Assembly: GCA_024637015.1 (NCBI GenBank)
Contig: JAGXGE010000011.1
Span: forward strand, 62,001 to 126,000
DNA: 64,000 bases
Direction: 5' to 3'
Source of the DNA: Aequorivita sp.
Lineage (GTDB): Bacteria; Bacteroidota; Bacteroidia; Flavobacteriales; Flavobacteriaceae
Below, piece after piece: positions 34,880 through 43,412 of the stretch. Each line of letters begins with the position of its first letter. Positions within the stretch are counted from its first letter, which is position 1. Below the pieces are notes generated by a model. That model was not told the origin of the DNA. It ran no database searches and was given only the letters and a program-made list of their open reading frames with translations. The position numbers and the translations under genes are program-made.

Positions 34880-35500
34880 TTATTTTGCCAAATCAATGAT
34901 AGCTGCTACAGTTTCTTTGTTGTCCACTCCAAGACCTTCTTGTTGAAGCACCATTTCTCCGCGCTGGTCAAAAACACTTATAATGTTTGAATGTGAAAAA
35001 TCCATCGGTGAAATTTCCTTGTAACTTACAGCCAATACTGCTGCAAACTCACGTGTATCTTCTTTAGTTCCACGAAGGAAAAGCCATTTATCATCTTCCA
35101 TTTCATTTTCTTTTGCAAAAGCTTTCAATCTTTCGGGTGTATCTGTTTCTGGATCGATGCTCACAAAAACATATTGTACATCATTTTTCTTTTCTTCGGG
35201 AACTTGTTTTTCAATATTACGCATATCTGCAACCAACCTTGGGCAAGCCGCTTTACATGTTGTATAAATCATAACCATTACCACTACATTTCCCTGCAAA
35301 GTTTTCAGTTCAATATCTTCACCATTTTGGGTAGTCCAGTGGGAGGGAAGATTGTAAATAGACATTTCGGGAATTTTTTCGCCCTCAGCTTTCTTTTTTT
35401 TTTTGACTTCAGCAGTATCTGTATTTTTTTTTGAATTGTTATTACAGGAAATAATTGTGAAAGAAGCAATTATTGTTGCTGCGAGAATAAATTTTTTCAT
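34880..35500 (-). CDS. SCO1/SenC-family copper chaperone lipoprotein
   Basis: The 206-residue lipoprotein (lipobox IISC) has the Sco thioredoxin-like fold with the copper site CKAACP and the distal His in DFSHSNIISVFD. Sco proteins deliver copper to CuA or reduce its thiols. As last gene of the nirK operon it may serve NirK or the CuA of NosZ. The ATG at 35500 removes a 12-residue extension that would precede the signal peptide. Confidence 0.92.
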   Translation of the reverse strand: MKKFILAATIIASFTIISCNNNSKKNTDTAEVKKKKKAEGEKIPEMSIYNLPSHWTTQNGEDIELKTLQGNVVVMVMIYTTCKAACPRLVADMRNIEKQVPEEKKNDVQYVFVSIDPETDTPERLKAFAKENEMEDDKWLFLRGTKEDTREFAAVLAVSYKEISPMDFSHSNIISVFDQRGEMVLQQEGLGVDNKETVAAIIDLAK

Positions 35501-35513
35501 CTTTTGGTATTTG

Positions 35514-36290
35514 TTAGTTATCAATATCTTTCGCACAGCGGAAGCCTAAGTTCTGCGAAGAATAGCGCGCTTTCATACTTCCGCGAAAAGCATAGCGCAT
35601 AAATGCGGCATAATTCATTAAATCTGAAGCACCTATTGCAGCACTTCCACAGAAAAGGTTCGAATCTTTATCAACATCTTTTCGGGATTCTCCTGAAATT
35701 AAAACGGAGTTAAAATCCAGTGTCCATTCCCAAACCAAACCGTGCAAATCATAGATTCCCCAATAATTCTTAAAAGTTTCTCCAACAGGGTTACTGAAGG
35801 TTTTTGGAGTTTCGTACCAGTTAAGAATATATTGATTGTAGGTTTCTATTTTTCGTGCATCCTGTACTTTTTCATTGGCCATTGCCGCAAATTCCCATTC
35901 ATCCATTGTAGGTAGCCGTTTGCCTTGACATTCGCAATATTTTTTTGCAGCGAACCAAGAAACATTTGTAACTGGTGAATTTGGCAATCCTTTGAAAGAA
36001 TAATCACCTGTCCAGTTTGTCAAATAACTTTTATCTGCAAACAAACTCTTCACATTGGTTCTGTTCCATTGTGGATTTTCTTTCACAAATTTTAGATAAT
36101 CAGCATTTGTAACTGGATAAACATCCATCAAATATGGTGAGACAGTTACTAATTTATCTGCTGTTCCATATAAAGGAAGATAAACACCGCCCTTTACAGT
36201 GGCCATATCAATTTTTTGTGCTGATATAGTGCTAAAAAAGGATAAAAAAACCAAACAAAGGACGGTACTGTGTAATTTCAATTTGAACAA
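35514..36290 (-). CDS. nirV: NirV-like formylglycine-generating-enzyme-fold protein
   Basis: The 258-residue protein has a signal peptide and an FGE/SUMF1 domain: DVYPVTNADYLKFV, PNSPVTNVSWFAAKKYCECQGKRLPTMDEWEFAA, YDLHGLVWEWTLDF and the C-terminal LGFRCAKD. Genes of this family lie beside nirK in other denitrifiers and are called nirV. It is probably a periplasmic NirK-associated factor; the sulfatase-activating activity is not expected. It starts 4 bp after nirK. Confidence 0.85.
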   Translation of the reverse strand: MFKLKLHSTVLCLVFLSFFSTISAQKIDMATVKGGVYLPLYGTADKLVTVSPYLMDVYPVTNADYLKFVKENPQWNRTNVKSLFADKSYLTNWTGDYSFKGLPNSPVTNVSWFAAKKYCECQGKRLPTMDEWEFAAMANEKVQDARKIETYNQYILNWYETPKTFSNPVGETFKNYWGIYDLHGLVWEWTLDFNSVLISGESRKDVDKDSNLFCGSAAIGASDLMNYAAFMRYAFRGSMKARYSSQNLGFRCAKDIDN

Positions 36291-36294
36291 TTTT

Positions 36295-37755
36295 TTATTT
36301 ATTTCTAACAGCTTTTACCATTTCTGGAGTTACTTCTTTTTTTGAATTTCCCCAACTGTTGTAAACATAAGTAAGCACGTTTGATACTTCCTCATCACTC
36401 AACGCTTGGGCTGTCATAACACTGTTATACTTTTTACCGTTAACTGTAATTTCTCCAGTCTTACCGTGCAGAACAATATCAATTGCTCTATCTACATCAG
36501 CATTTAGATAATCTGATTTTGCCAATGGAGGGAAGGCACCTTCAATACCTGCTCCCGTTGCTTGGTGACAAGCCAGACAGGTACTTGCATAAATGTCTTT
36601 ACCAAACTTCATTTTTTCTTCTAATCCAACTGCTTTAATTTCTTCAGACTTACCATTGTCCTTTGGCATAGATTGAATGGCACCTCCTTCTGGAAGGTAG
36701 ATTCCATCTCGAATTTCTCCTGAGTAGATTGTTTTGTTCTTTTCGCCTTCTACTTTTAACATAGCAAGCGCTCCTTTATTAAAAGCTCTAAAAATGGAGT
36801 GATCAACTAATATAAAAGTACCTGGAACATCTACTCTAAACTCTACAATTGCGGCTCCTCCAGCAGGTATTAGAGTGGTTTGAACGTTTTCATTAATTAA
36901 ATCGCCACCCTCCACATGCACTTTGTCAAAAATCTCCCCAATAACGTGAAAAGATGAAACAAGGTTTGGACCGCCATTACCTACAAAGAGACGAACCGTT
37001 TCCCCAACTTTTGCGGTTATAGCATTATCACCAGTCATAGCGCCAACACTTCCGTTAAATACTACATAGTCTGGTTTTTCATCAATAGCCTTTTGCATAT
37101 CAAACGGCTGAACTCCACGATCTCCATAGTTGCCTTCGGTATAAAAATCACCTTGCATAATGTAATATTCTTTGTCAACTGGTGATAAGCCCCCTTCTGG
37201 TTCAACCAAAATAAGACCATACATTCCGTTTGCAATGTGCATACCTACAGGTGCTGTAGCACAATGGTAAACATAAAGCCCCGGATTCAACACTTTAAAA
37301 GAGAATACTTTTTCGTGCCCAGGAGCAACGAAGGATGATTCCGCGCCACCGCCGGGACCATTCACCGCATGAAGATCAATGTTGTGCGGCAATTTATTAT
37401 CTGGATGATTTTTTAGGTGAAATTCTACTTCGTCGCCTACTCTTGTTCTTATGAAACTGCCTGGAACGGTACCACCAAAAGTCCAATAAACATATTTTAC
37501 ACCTCCAGTCATTTCGCCTTCCTTTTCTAGAATCTCCAAATCAACAATTAGTTTTTTGGCCATTCGTTTTCCAATAGGTGTTGGCACATTTGGCGGTGAT
37601 GTTAATTCCGCAATCATTTCCTGGTTTACAGGAATATCTACCGTGTCATTGTACTTTTTGTAGGACTGATCATTTATACAACTTGAAAGAAATGCAAGGG
37701 TAACAAGACCGAGAAACATTTTTGTAACTAAGGTTTTTTTTAGATTTAATTTCAT
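36295..37755 (-). CDS. nirK: copper nitrite reductase with C-terminal cytochrome c domain
   Basis: The 486-residue lipoprotein (lipobox LSSC, Cys26) reduces nitrite to NO. Two cupredoxin domains carry the copper ligands: [17 protein letters not shown] (type 1 and type 2 His), [18 protein letters not shown] (Cys, His, Met of type 1 copper) and the final [12 protein letters not shown] (type 2 His). After residue about 370 a fused class I cytochrome c has CLACH at 393-397. The fusion lets the enzyme take electrons through its own haem. Confidence 0.95.
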   Translation of the reverse strand: MKLNLKKTLVTKMFLGLVTLAFLSSCINDQSYKKYNDTVDIPVNQEMIAELTSPPNVPTPIGKRMAKKLIVDLEILEKEGEMTGGVKYVYWTFGGTVPGSFIRTRVGDEVEFHLKNHPDNKLPHNIDLHAVNGPGGGAESSFVAPGHEKVFSFKVLNPGLYVYHCATAPVGMHIANGMYGLILVEPEGGLSPVDKEYYIMQGDFYTEGNYGDRGVQPFDMQKAIDEKPDYVVFNGSVGAMTGDNAITAKVGETVRLFVGNGGPNLVSSFHVIGEIFDKVHVEGGDLINENVQTTLIPAGGAAIVEFRVDVPGTFILVDHSIFRAFNKGALAMLKVEGEKNKTIYSGEIRDGIYLPEGGAIQSMPKDNGKSEEIKAVGLEEKMKFGKDIYASTCLACHQATGAGIEGAFPPLAKSDYLNADVDRAIDIVLHGKTGEITVNGKKYNSVMTAQALSDEEVSNVLTYVYNSWGNSKKEVTPEMVKAVRNK

Positions 37756-37779
37756 GGGTTATTATTTAAGAGTGGTTGT

Positions 37780-39060
37780 TTAATTGATTGTTACTGTATT
37801 TTGTTTTTGCCAAGAGAAAAGAACGGGATCTATTGTCACTATTATCCACGCCCAATTATTTGAGTTGCCATCAAAATTGTTTTTCACGGTTTGAGTTCCC
37901 TTTGAAGCAAAAAATTGTGAATAACCTGCCTGAATGCCTGTAAATTCTGTCATTTTGAACGAAGATACTAAATCTAGTTCAAAACCTAAATCTTTTGAAG
38001 TTTCGTTTACAATTTCCGCTGCTGCGAAAAATTGATGAAATGCAACTTGAACATTTGCTTTTTTGTTGAAAGAATATTTAATATTCACATTAGCATCAAT
38101 TAGGCCAACATTATTGAGATGGTTACCAACGTAGAAATAATCCATAAACCCATTGAACTTATGGTTAGTGCCATAAAGTGGGTTGAAAGCTTCATTTTTT
38201 CCGTTTGAAGGAAGTCCATAATCGTTTCCACTTTGCAGCTCCCCTCCCAATCCTACAATTAAATTCTCGGTTGCTGCATATTTAGCTTCTAGTGAAAGTA
38301 AATAGGCCCGCAGCTCATTATCTGAAACATCTTTCCCTAGTTGATAATACAAATTTGAAATAACGCTAAACTTGTTTACATTTCTCTTTAAATGAAGTCC
38401 AAGAGTTTGGGAGTATCGTGTTTCATTTTTAGATTCATCAATTTCATCTATGTATTGCAATCCATTATTCAAAAACAGAAAACTGGCGTTTAATTTCTCC
38501 CAATCTTTGTGAAGCCATACATACTGTAGGTTCTTATAGGTATTTGTTGTAAGTACATTTCCGGTTAAAGCTTCTTTATCTTGATTGTATGCAGCGCCAA
38601 AATGCAATCTCATAAAACTGGGTTCATATTTTAAAATTACAGCATCATGGCTTCTTCCTTGTTGTGCCCAATCTACATTTCCAAGAAAACGCTGATCGTC
38701 ATAAACAAGTTCTTGTCGACCAATTTTAAGATATAGTTGTGGAGTAAAAAGCAGCTCACCCCATGCTTGATGCAATGAAAATCCATTTTCATCAACTGTG
38801 TTTAATTGCGGCACATCGCCCCAAACCCGTATGTCTTGAGGACTTAGATAAAAGTTAAGTTTTTCGGTTTTATAACCAAAATTGAGACGAGTTCGCTGCG
38901 ATACAAAAGCTGCCGGATCTACATTATCAGGAAAAAGTGTTTTATATCCGTGTCTGTATTCAAATCTTGGCCTAAGTTGGGCATCTACGGTAAACTGAGC
39001 GTAGCTGTTTGTTAAGCTGAACAACAGGATTAGTGGGAGCGTGGTTTTTAGAAAATTCAT
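37780..39060 (-). CDS. alginate-export-type outer membrane porin
   Basis: The 426-residue protein has a signal peptide and a beta-barrel of the Alginate_exp family (LRPRFEYRHGYKT, RTRLNFGYKTEKLNFYLSPQDIRVWG, LKIGRQELVYDDQRFLGNVDWAQQGRSHDAV). It is first in the operon with nirK, nirV and sco, 24 bp before nirK, so it may admit nitrite or another anion to the periplasm. That role is inferred from position. Confidence 0.88.
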   Translation of the reverse strand: MNFLKTTLPLILLFSLTNSYAQFTVDAQLRPRFEYRHGYKTLFPDNVDPAAFVSQRTRLNFGYKTEKLNFYLSPQDIRVWGDVPQLNTVDENGFSLHQAWGELLFTPQLYLKIGRQELVYDDQRFLGNVDWAQQGRSHDAVILKYEPSFMRLHFGAAYNQDKEALTGNVLTTNTYKNLQYVWLHKDWEKLNASFLFLNNGLQYIDEIDESKNETRYSQTLGLHLKRNVNKFSVISNLYYQLGKDVSDNELRAYLLSLEAKYAATENLIVGLGGELQSGNDYGLPSNGKNEAFNPLYGTNHKFNGFMDYFYVGNHLNNVGLIDANVNIKYSFNKKANVQVAFHQFFAAAEIVNETSKDLGFELDLVSSFKMTEFTGIQAGYSQFFASKGTQTVKNNFDGNSNNWAWIIVTIDPVLFSWQKQNTVTIN

Positions 39061-39079
39061 TATCCCTATATTTAAGACA

Positions 39080-39123
39080 CAAATATCCTATTTAAGATTT
39101 TTTGTAAATATGACCTTCGTCAA
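39080..39123 (-). promoter_or_regulatory. Crp/Fnr-type operator and -7 box of the nir operon (site J)
   Basis: On the minus strand TTGACGAAGGTCAT (39123-39110) is followed after 22 bp by GATATTTG (39087-39080); the porin ATG is 26 bp past the A of the box. Confidence 0.68.
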
Positions 39124-39165
39124 CTTTGGGTGGTATTTTTGGAAAATATGTTTTAGTGGTTAAAT

Positions 39166-40530
39166 TTAAACCGTCATGGAGAAAAGCTGCATCTCTGGCT
39201 TGCTGCGCTGCAAAAGCAGATCAAAAGCCATACAGACGTTACGAACATAAGGACGTCCCTTTTCAGTAATTTGAAGATTTTGTGAATCTATTTTCAGCAA
39301 TCCATCAGTTTCCATTTCTTTTAATTTTTCCAAAACTTCGGGTAACTCATCAAATTGAAGATTTTTTTCCTCCCAGGAAGTATCCAGCTTACACATCATA
39401 TTCAAGATATGCTTGCGAATTAATAAATCCTCCTCATTCAAAATATGCCCTCTATAAACAGGAATAATATTTTGACCTACTAATTCTTGGTATTCCTCTA
39501 CATTTTTTACGTTTTGCCCAAAACTATACCAACTGTCACCAATTGCTGAAACTCCCAGGCCCAGCATCAATTGGGTTTTGCTGTCGGTATAACCCATAAA
39601 ATTGCGGTGTAGGGTTCTATTTTCCACAGCTTTGTAAAGGCTATCATTTTTAAGAGCGAAATGGTCCATGCCAATTTCAATATAACCAGCTTCTTCTAGC
39701 ATTTTTTTGCCGGTTTCATACATATCGCGCTTTTCAGCTGCACTTGGTAAATCCGCTTCCTTAAAACCGCGCTGACCGTTGCCTTTTATCCACGGCACAT
39801 GAGCGTAGCTGTAAAAGGCGATGCGGTCTGGCATTAATTCCTTGGTTTTTTCAATGGTGTAAATAATGTGCTCTTTTTTCTGAAAGGGAAGACCAAAAAT
39901 TATATCGTGTCCCACCGAAGTGTAGCCAATTTCACGAGCTTTTTCAGTTACTCGCTTCACATTTATAAAAGGTTGAAGTCTGTGTATTGCGAACTGCACG
40001 GTTGGATTGTAATCCTGAACGCCATAACTAACCCTTGTAAAGCCACAATCAAAAAGTGTTTGTAAATGCGCTTCGGAAGTATTGTTGGGATGTCCTTCAA
40101 AACTGAATGATGGATTTTTGGCAATAGTTGCATCGCGGAAAATTCCTTTAAGAAGGAGTTTTAAATTTTCGGCTGAAAAAAAAGTGGGTGTGCCACCACC
40201 GAGGTGTAATTCCTTGATAATCGGTCTTTCAGAAAAAAGTTCCAAATAAAGGCGCCATTCCTTTAAAACGGATTCCAAATAAGGGGTTTCAACACCGTGA
40301 TTTTTGGTTATACGTTTGTTACAACCGCAAAATGTACAAAGACTTTCACAAAACGGAAGGTGGATGTAAAGGCTTATGCCTTCATCAGAATTGCTTTCGG
40401 CAAAACTTTTGACTACCCCTTTTTTCCATTCGCTTAAAGAAAAATTGTTATTGTTCCAATAAGGGACTGTTGGATAACTTGTGTATCGTGGTCCGGCAAC
40501 GTTATATTTTGAAACTAAAGTGCTTTGCAT
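39166..40530 (-). CDS. hemN: oxygen-independent coproporphyrinogen III oxidase
   Basis: The 454-residue radical SAM enzyme makes protoporphyrinogen IX without O2. The cluster motif is in YIHLPFCESLCTFCGCNKRI (CxxxCxxC plus the extra Cys), with LHLGGGTPTFF and the HemN C-terminal domain. It supplies haem for the c- and b-type cytochromes encoded around it and has its own copy of the anaerobic promoter. Confidence 0.96.
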   Translation of the reverse strand: MQSTLVSKYNVAGPRYTSYPTVPYWNNNNFSLSEWKKGVVKSFAESNSDEGISLYIHLPFCESLCTFCGCNKRITKNHGVETPYLESVLKEWRLYLELFSERPIIKELHLGGGTPTFFSAENLKLLLKGIFRDATIAKNPSFSFEGHPNNTSEAHLQTLFDCGFTRVSYGVQDYNPTVQFAIHRLQPFINVKRVTEKAREIGYTSVGHDIIFGLPFQKKEHIIYTIEKTKELMPDRIAFYSYAHVPWIKGNGQRGFKEADLPSAAEKRDMYETGKKMLEEAGYIEIGMDHFALKNDSLYKAVENRTLHRNFMGYTDSKTQLMLGLGVSAIGDSWYSFGQNVKNVEEYQELVGQNIIPVYRGHILNEEDLLIRKHILNMMCKLDTSWEEKNLQFDELPEVLEKLKEMETDGLLKIDSQNLQITEKGRPYVRNVCMAFDLLLQRSKPEMQLFSMTV

Positions 40531-40549
40531 AGCTTTTAATTTGTGACAT

Positions 40550-40593
40550 CAAAAGTACTTTTTGAGCATATAATATAAAATGATATATGTCAG
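40550..40593 (-). promoter_or_regulatory. Crp/Fnr-type operator and -7 box of hemN (site K)
   Basis: On the minus strand CTGACATATATCAT (40593-40580) is followed after 22 bp by TACTTTTG (40557-40550), with the ATG 26 bp past the A of the box. Confidence 0.7.
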
Positions 40594-40602
40594 CTCGGAT
40601 TT

Positions 40603-40642
40603 TTGGAAAAAAAAAGAAGACACCAAGATTGATGTCTTCTTT
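40603..40642 (-). terminator. terminator after tRNA-Pro
   Basis: On the minus strand AAAGAAGACA (40642-40633) pairs with TGTCTTCTTT (40622-40613), followed by a run of T. It ends the tRNA transcript just upstream of the hemN operator. Confidence 0.8.
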
Positions 40643-40646
40643 ATAG

Positions 40647-40720
40647 TCGGGATGACAAGATTTGAACTTGCGACCCCACGCCCCCCAGACGTGTACGCTA
40701 CCAGGCTGCGCTACATCCCG
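40647..40720 (-). tRNA. tRNA-Pro (anticodon GGG)
   Basis: The minus strand folds as a 74-nt cloverleaf: acceptor CGGGATG/CATCCCG, D arm GCGC-AGCCTGGTA-GCGT, anticodon stem CACGT/GCGTG with loop CTGGGGG (anticodon GGG), T arm GCAAG-TTCAAAT-CTTGT and discriminator A. C1 and the AGCCTGGTAGCG D-loop are typical of bacterial tRNA-Pro. CCA is not encoded. Confidence 0.95.
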
Positions 40721-41035
40721 AATGATGTTTTAAAACCCATACTTTAAATTTAGTACGACTGGTAATTATTTTTCTGAACCTTCAAGTAGTGCGGTTTACC
40801 CTGAGCCTGCCTAAGTGCTATATCCAAAATTACAGTTGAGCTGAAAACTCTATTTTTAAGTATCAGAACCTAAAATAGAAGGACAAAAATAATCAAAATA
40901 TGAAGTGTGGCAAGTTGCATATTTAATAAATAACGGATTATTTTCATAAGCTCACTGAATGAGTTTATTATAATTCTTAATAACTTTTAGTATTCCATTC
41001 CTATTAAAGTTGTTATTTTTGAAATCTGAAAAATA
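40721..41035. other. intergenic region between tRNA-Pro and trxB
   Basis: No coding frame or RNA is apparent in this 315-bp AT-rich stretch. A -7 box TATTTTTG at 41014-41021 suits trxB, and a CAAAATTA at 40825 could be a minus-strand box about 100 bp from the tRNA. No respiratory-type dyad is present. Confidence 0.5.
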
Positions 41036-41050
41036 TTGAAGATATTTATT

Positions 41051-42013
41051 ATGAACGAAACTATTGAAAGAATAAAATGCCTTATCATTGGCTCTGGCCC
41101 AGCGGGATACACAGCTGCAATCTATGCTGCACGCGCAGATTTAAAACCTGTTATGTACACGGGCATGGAACCTGGCGGACAGCTAACTACAACTACTGAA
41201 GTTGATAATTTTCCCGGCTATCCTGATGGAATTGACGGCCCAACAATGATGGTGCAATTGCAGCAACAGGCCGAACGTTTTGGAACTCAAGTGCGAATAG
41301 GAATGGTTACTAACGTTGAATTCAGCAATGAAGTAGGGGGTATTCACAAAGTAACTGTTGATAATGCAACTAAAATTGAAGCCGAAACAGTTATTATTTC
41401 AACTGGTGCAACCGCTAAATATTTGGGATTGCCGAGTGAGCAAAAATTGCGTGGTGGTGGAGTTTCTGCTTGTGCTGTTTGCGATGGTTTTTTCTATAAA
41501 AACCAAGATGTCGCTATAGTTGGAGCTGGAGATACTGCTGCTGAAGAAGCTACCTACCTTTCAAACATTTGCAATAAGGTGACAATGTTAGTACGCAAAG
41601 ATTATATGAAGGCTTCCAAAGCGATGCAACACCGCGTTAATAACACAAAAAACCTTGAAGTTCTTTATAATACCGAGGTTGACGAAGTTTTGGGTGAGCA
41701 AGTTGTAGAAGGGCTTAGAATGGTAAACAATGAAACGGGCGAAAAGAGAGAAATTGAAATTACTGGTCTTTTTATAGCAATCGGGCATAAACCAAATACC
41801 GATATTTTCAGGGGTCAGTTGGATATGGATGAAACAGGTTACCTTATTACAAAAGGAAAATCTACAAAAACTAACAAACCGGGAGTTTTTGCCAGTGGTG
41901 ATGTGCAGGATAAAGAATATCGACAAGCCGTAACTGCTGCGGGAACTGGCTGTATGGCTGCTTTAGACGCAGAACGTTATCTAGCCACTATTGAAACAGA
42001 AGTTACTGAGTAA
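41051..42013 (+). CDS. trxB: thioredoxin reductase
   Basis: The 320-residue flavoprotein has FAD-binding IIGSGPAGYTAAIYAARA, the redox pair CAVC (ACAVCDGFF), NADPH-binding VGAGDTAAEEATYL and the final GVFASGDVQDKEYRQAVTAAGTGCMAALDA. It keeps thioredoxin reduced. ATG 41051 gives the usual MNETIERIKCLIIG start; the TTG at 41036 would add five residues. Confidence 0.95.
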   Translation: MNETIERIKCLIIGSGPAGYTAAIYAARADLKPVMYTGMEPGGQLTTTTEVDNFPGYPDGIDGPTMMVQLQQQAERFGTQVRIGMVTNVEFSNEVGGIHKVTVDNATKIEAETVIISTGATAKYLGLPSEQKLRGGGVSACAVCDGFFYKNQDVAIVGAGDTAAEEATYLSNICNKVTMLVRKDYMKASKAMQHRVNNTKNLEVLYNTEVDEVLGEQVVEGLRMVNNETGEKREIEITGLFIAIGHKPNTDIFRGQLDMDETGYLITKGKSTKTNKPGVFASGDVQDKEYRQAVTAAGTGCMAALDAERYLATIETEVTE

Positions 42014-42023
42014 AACTTAGTAA

Positions 42024-42068
42024 ATGAATCAAAAAAAGCCACTGTTGAAGTGGCTTTTTTTGATTCAT
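42024..42068. terminator. bidirectional terminator between trxB and convergent lipoprotein gene
   Basis: A perfect 20-bp stem (AAAAAAAGCCACT core with flanking ATGAATC) and 5-nt loop with A/T runs on both sides serves both convergent genes. Confidence 0.9.
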
Positions 42069-42080
42069 ATTAAATTCAAC

Positions 42081-42521
42081 TTATAATTTCGTAAACGTTA
42101 GTAATTGAACATCACCGTTCCCGCCACTTATATCTGAAAGTTCAATTTTGGAATTGTTTACCGAAACAATATCCCAGTCGTCATTAATTTCATCAAAAGG
42201 AGTCATTTCGCTAAATTGTAGAATAAGCTCTTCGCTATTGTCGCTACTGCTTGAGGAATTGTCATAAGCCCAAGTACCGTTTTCTGTAAAGAGATCATTC
42301 TTCGCCATTACGGTTCCATCTTGATTAAAGGTAAAAACGAAACTTTCAAAGGCTGCGGTGTGGTCAGATTGTCCATCAATTAATAAACTTACTTTCCATT
42401 CGCCTTGTGGCAAAGTGGTTTTAATGTTTTCAAATTCGTTGGTATTTACGTTCCCTGAATCGTCGTCAGAACTACAGGATGCAAATGCAACTATTGCGAA
42501 TAATATCAATATCTTTTTCAT
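42081..42521 (-). CDS. lipocalin-like lipoprotein
   Basis: The 146-residue lipoprotein (lipobox FASC, Cys16, then SSDDDSG) has the small-barrel pattern of Bacteroidota lipocalin-like proteins (GEWKVSLLIDGQ, FVFTFNQDGTVMAKN, GTWAYDNSS, LSDISGGNGDVQLLTFTKL). No ligand known. ATG 42521 is chosen to place the signal peptide at the N-terminus. Confidence 0.75.
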   Translation of the reverse strand: MKKILILFAIVAFASCSSDDDSGNVNTNEFENIKTTLPQGEWKVSLLIDGQSDHTAAFESFVFTFNQDGTVMAKNDLFTENGTWAYDNSSSSSDNSEELILQFSEMTPFDEINDDWDIVSVNNSKIELSDISGGNGDVQLLTFTKL

Positions 42522-42587
42522 AATTTTTTGTTTTAATCTAATATCCAATTTTATAGGTAAAAACCTCTTAAAATTATGATAAAAGGC

Positions 42588-42628
42588 AAAAGGCCTAGCA
42601 GTTTTTGGGAAACTGTTAAGCCTTTTTT
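42588..42628. terminator. stem-loop terminator near DUF2807 gene end
   Basis: AAAAGGCCTAGCAGTTT and AAACTGTTAAGCCTTTT form an imperfect stem with T runs on either strand, lying downstream of the minus-strand DUF2807 gene. Confidence 0.6.
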
Positions 42629-42673
42629 AGCAATTCGCGAATAATATATTAAAATGACGGAATGTCGATAGCA

Positions 42674-43393
42674 CTACATTTTATTTACACTTCCCGAATG
42701 ACTTTTGTTTGAATTTACCGAAACAGGGTTTCCGTAATAATTTACATCACCGCCGCTGCTAACTTTTGTTTCCAAATTGTCTTTTACGTTTACTGTAACT
42801 TCGGCGCCACTCGATGCTTCGGCATTGCAGCTTATTACCAAAAGTTCCTTTGCGTTCAGTTCACTTCCACTAGAAGCATCTGCCTGTAGTGAAGAAGCTT
42901 TTCCAGAAACTACCAAATCTGCACCACTACTGGTTTTGGCGGTAAGATTTTTGGAGAAAATTTCCACTTTTAAATCAGCGCCACTACTACTTTTTAAAGA
43001 TAAGTTTTCACTCTTTATCACAGAATTTCCAGTTACATCTGCACCGCTGCTGGCCTCAACAGTGTTGAGTTCTTTAAAAGTTACATAAACCTTTTTGGCT
43101 TTGGAACGACCAATATTTTCGGAAGTGGTAACATGAAGTTTTCCATTTTCCACATCAGTTTCAATATATTGTTGTAGGTTTTCATCGGCTTCTACCACAA
43201 TTTTGTTTTCATCACCTTGAGTAAGATATACATCCAACCCAGCGCTGCCTCTTACTTCCGTGAAGTCTTTGGTAACGTTACGTTCTTGAGTTACAACTTT
43301 TCCGTTGCCGTTTTCACCTGTATTAATATGTAAATTACAGGCACTTAATAGAAATGCAGCTCCGATTGCTGTTATGATGTTTATTGTTTTCAT
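42674..43393 (-). CDS. head GIN-domain (DUF2807) lipoprotein
   Basis: The 239-residue lipoprotein (lipobox LSAC) forms a repetitive beta-helix: SSGAD/SSGSE/SSGGD turns recur about every 19-22 residues from residue 113 on (ASSGADVTGN, SSSGADLKVE, TSSGADLVVS, ASSGSELNAK, ASSGAEVTVN, VSSGGDVNYY). This is the DUF2807 domain common at the ends of Bacteroidota PspC operons. Role likely in envelope stress or adhesion, unproven. Confidence 0.9.
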   Translation of the reverse strand: MKTINIITAIGAAFLLSACNLHINTGENGNGKVVTQERNVTKDFTEVRGSAGLDVYLTQGDENKIVVEADENLQQYIETDVENGKLHVTTSENIGRSKAKKVYVTFKELNTVEASSGADVTGNSVIKSENLSLKSSSGADLKVEIFSKNLTAKTSSGADLVVSGKASSLQADASSGSELNAKELLVISCNAEASSGAEVTVNVKDNLETKVSSGGDVNYYGNPVSVNSNKSHSGSVNKM

Positions 43394-43412
43394 TGTATAT
43401 GGTTTTTAGTTA

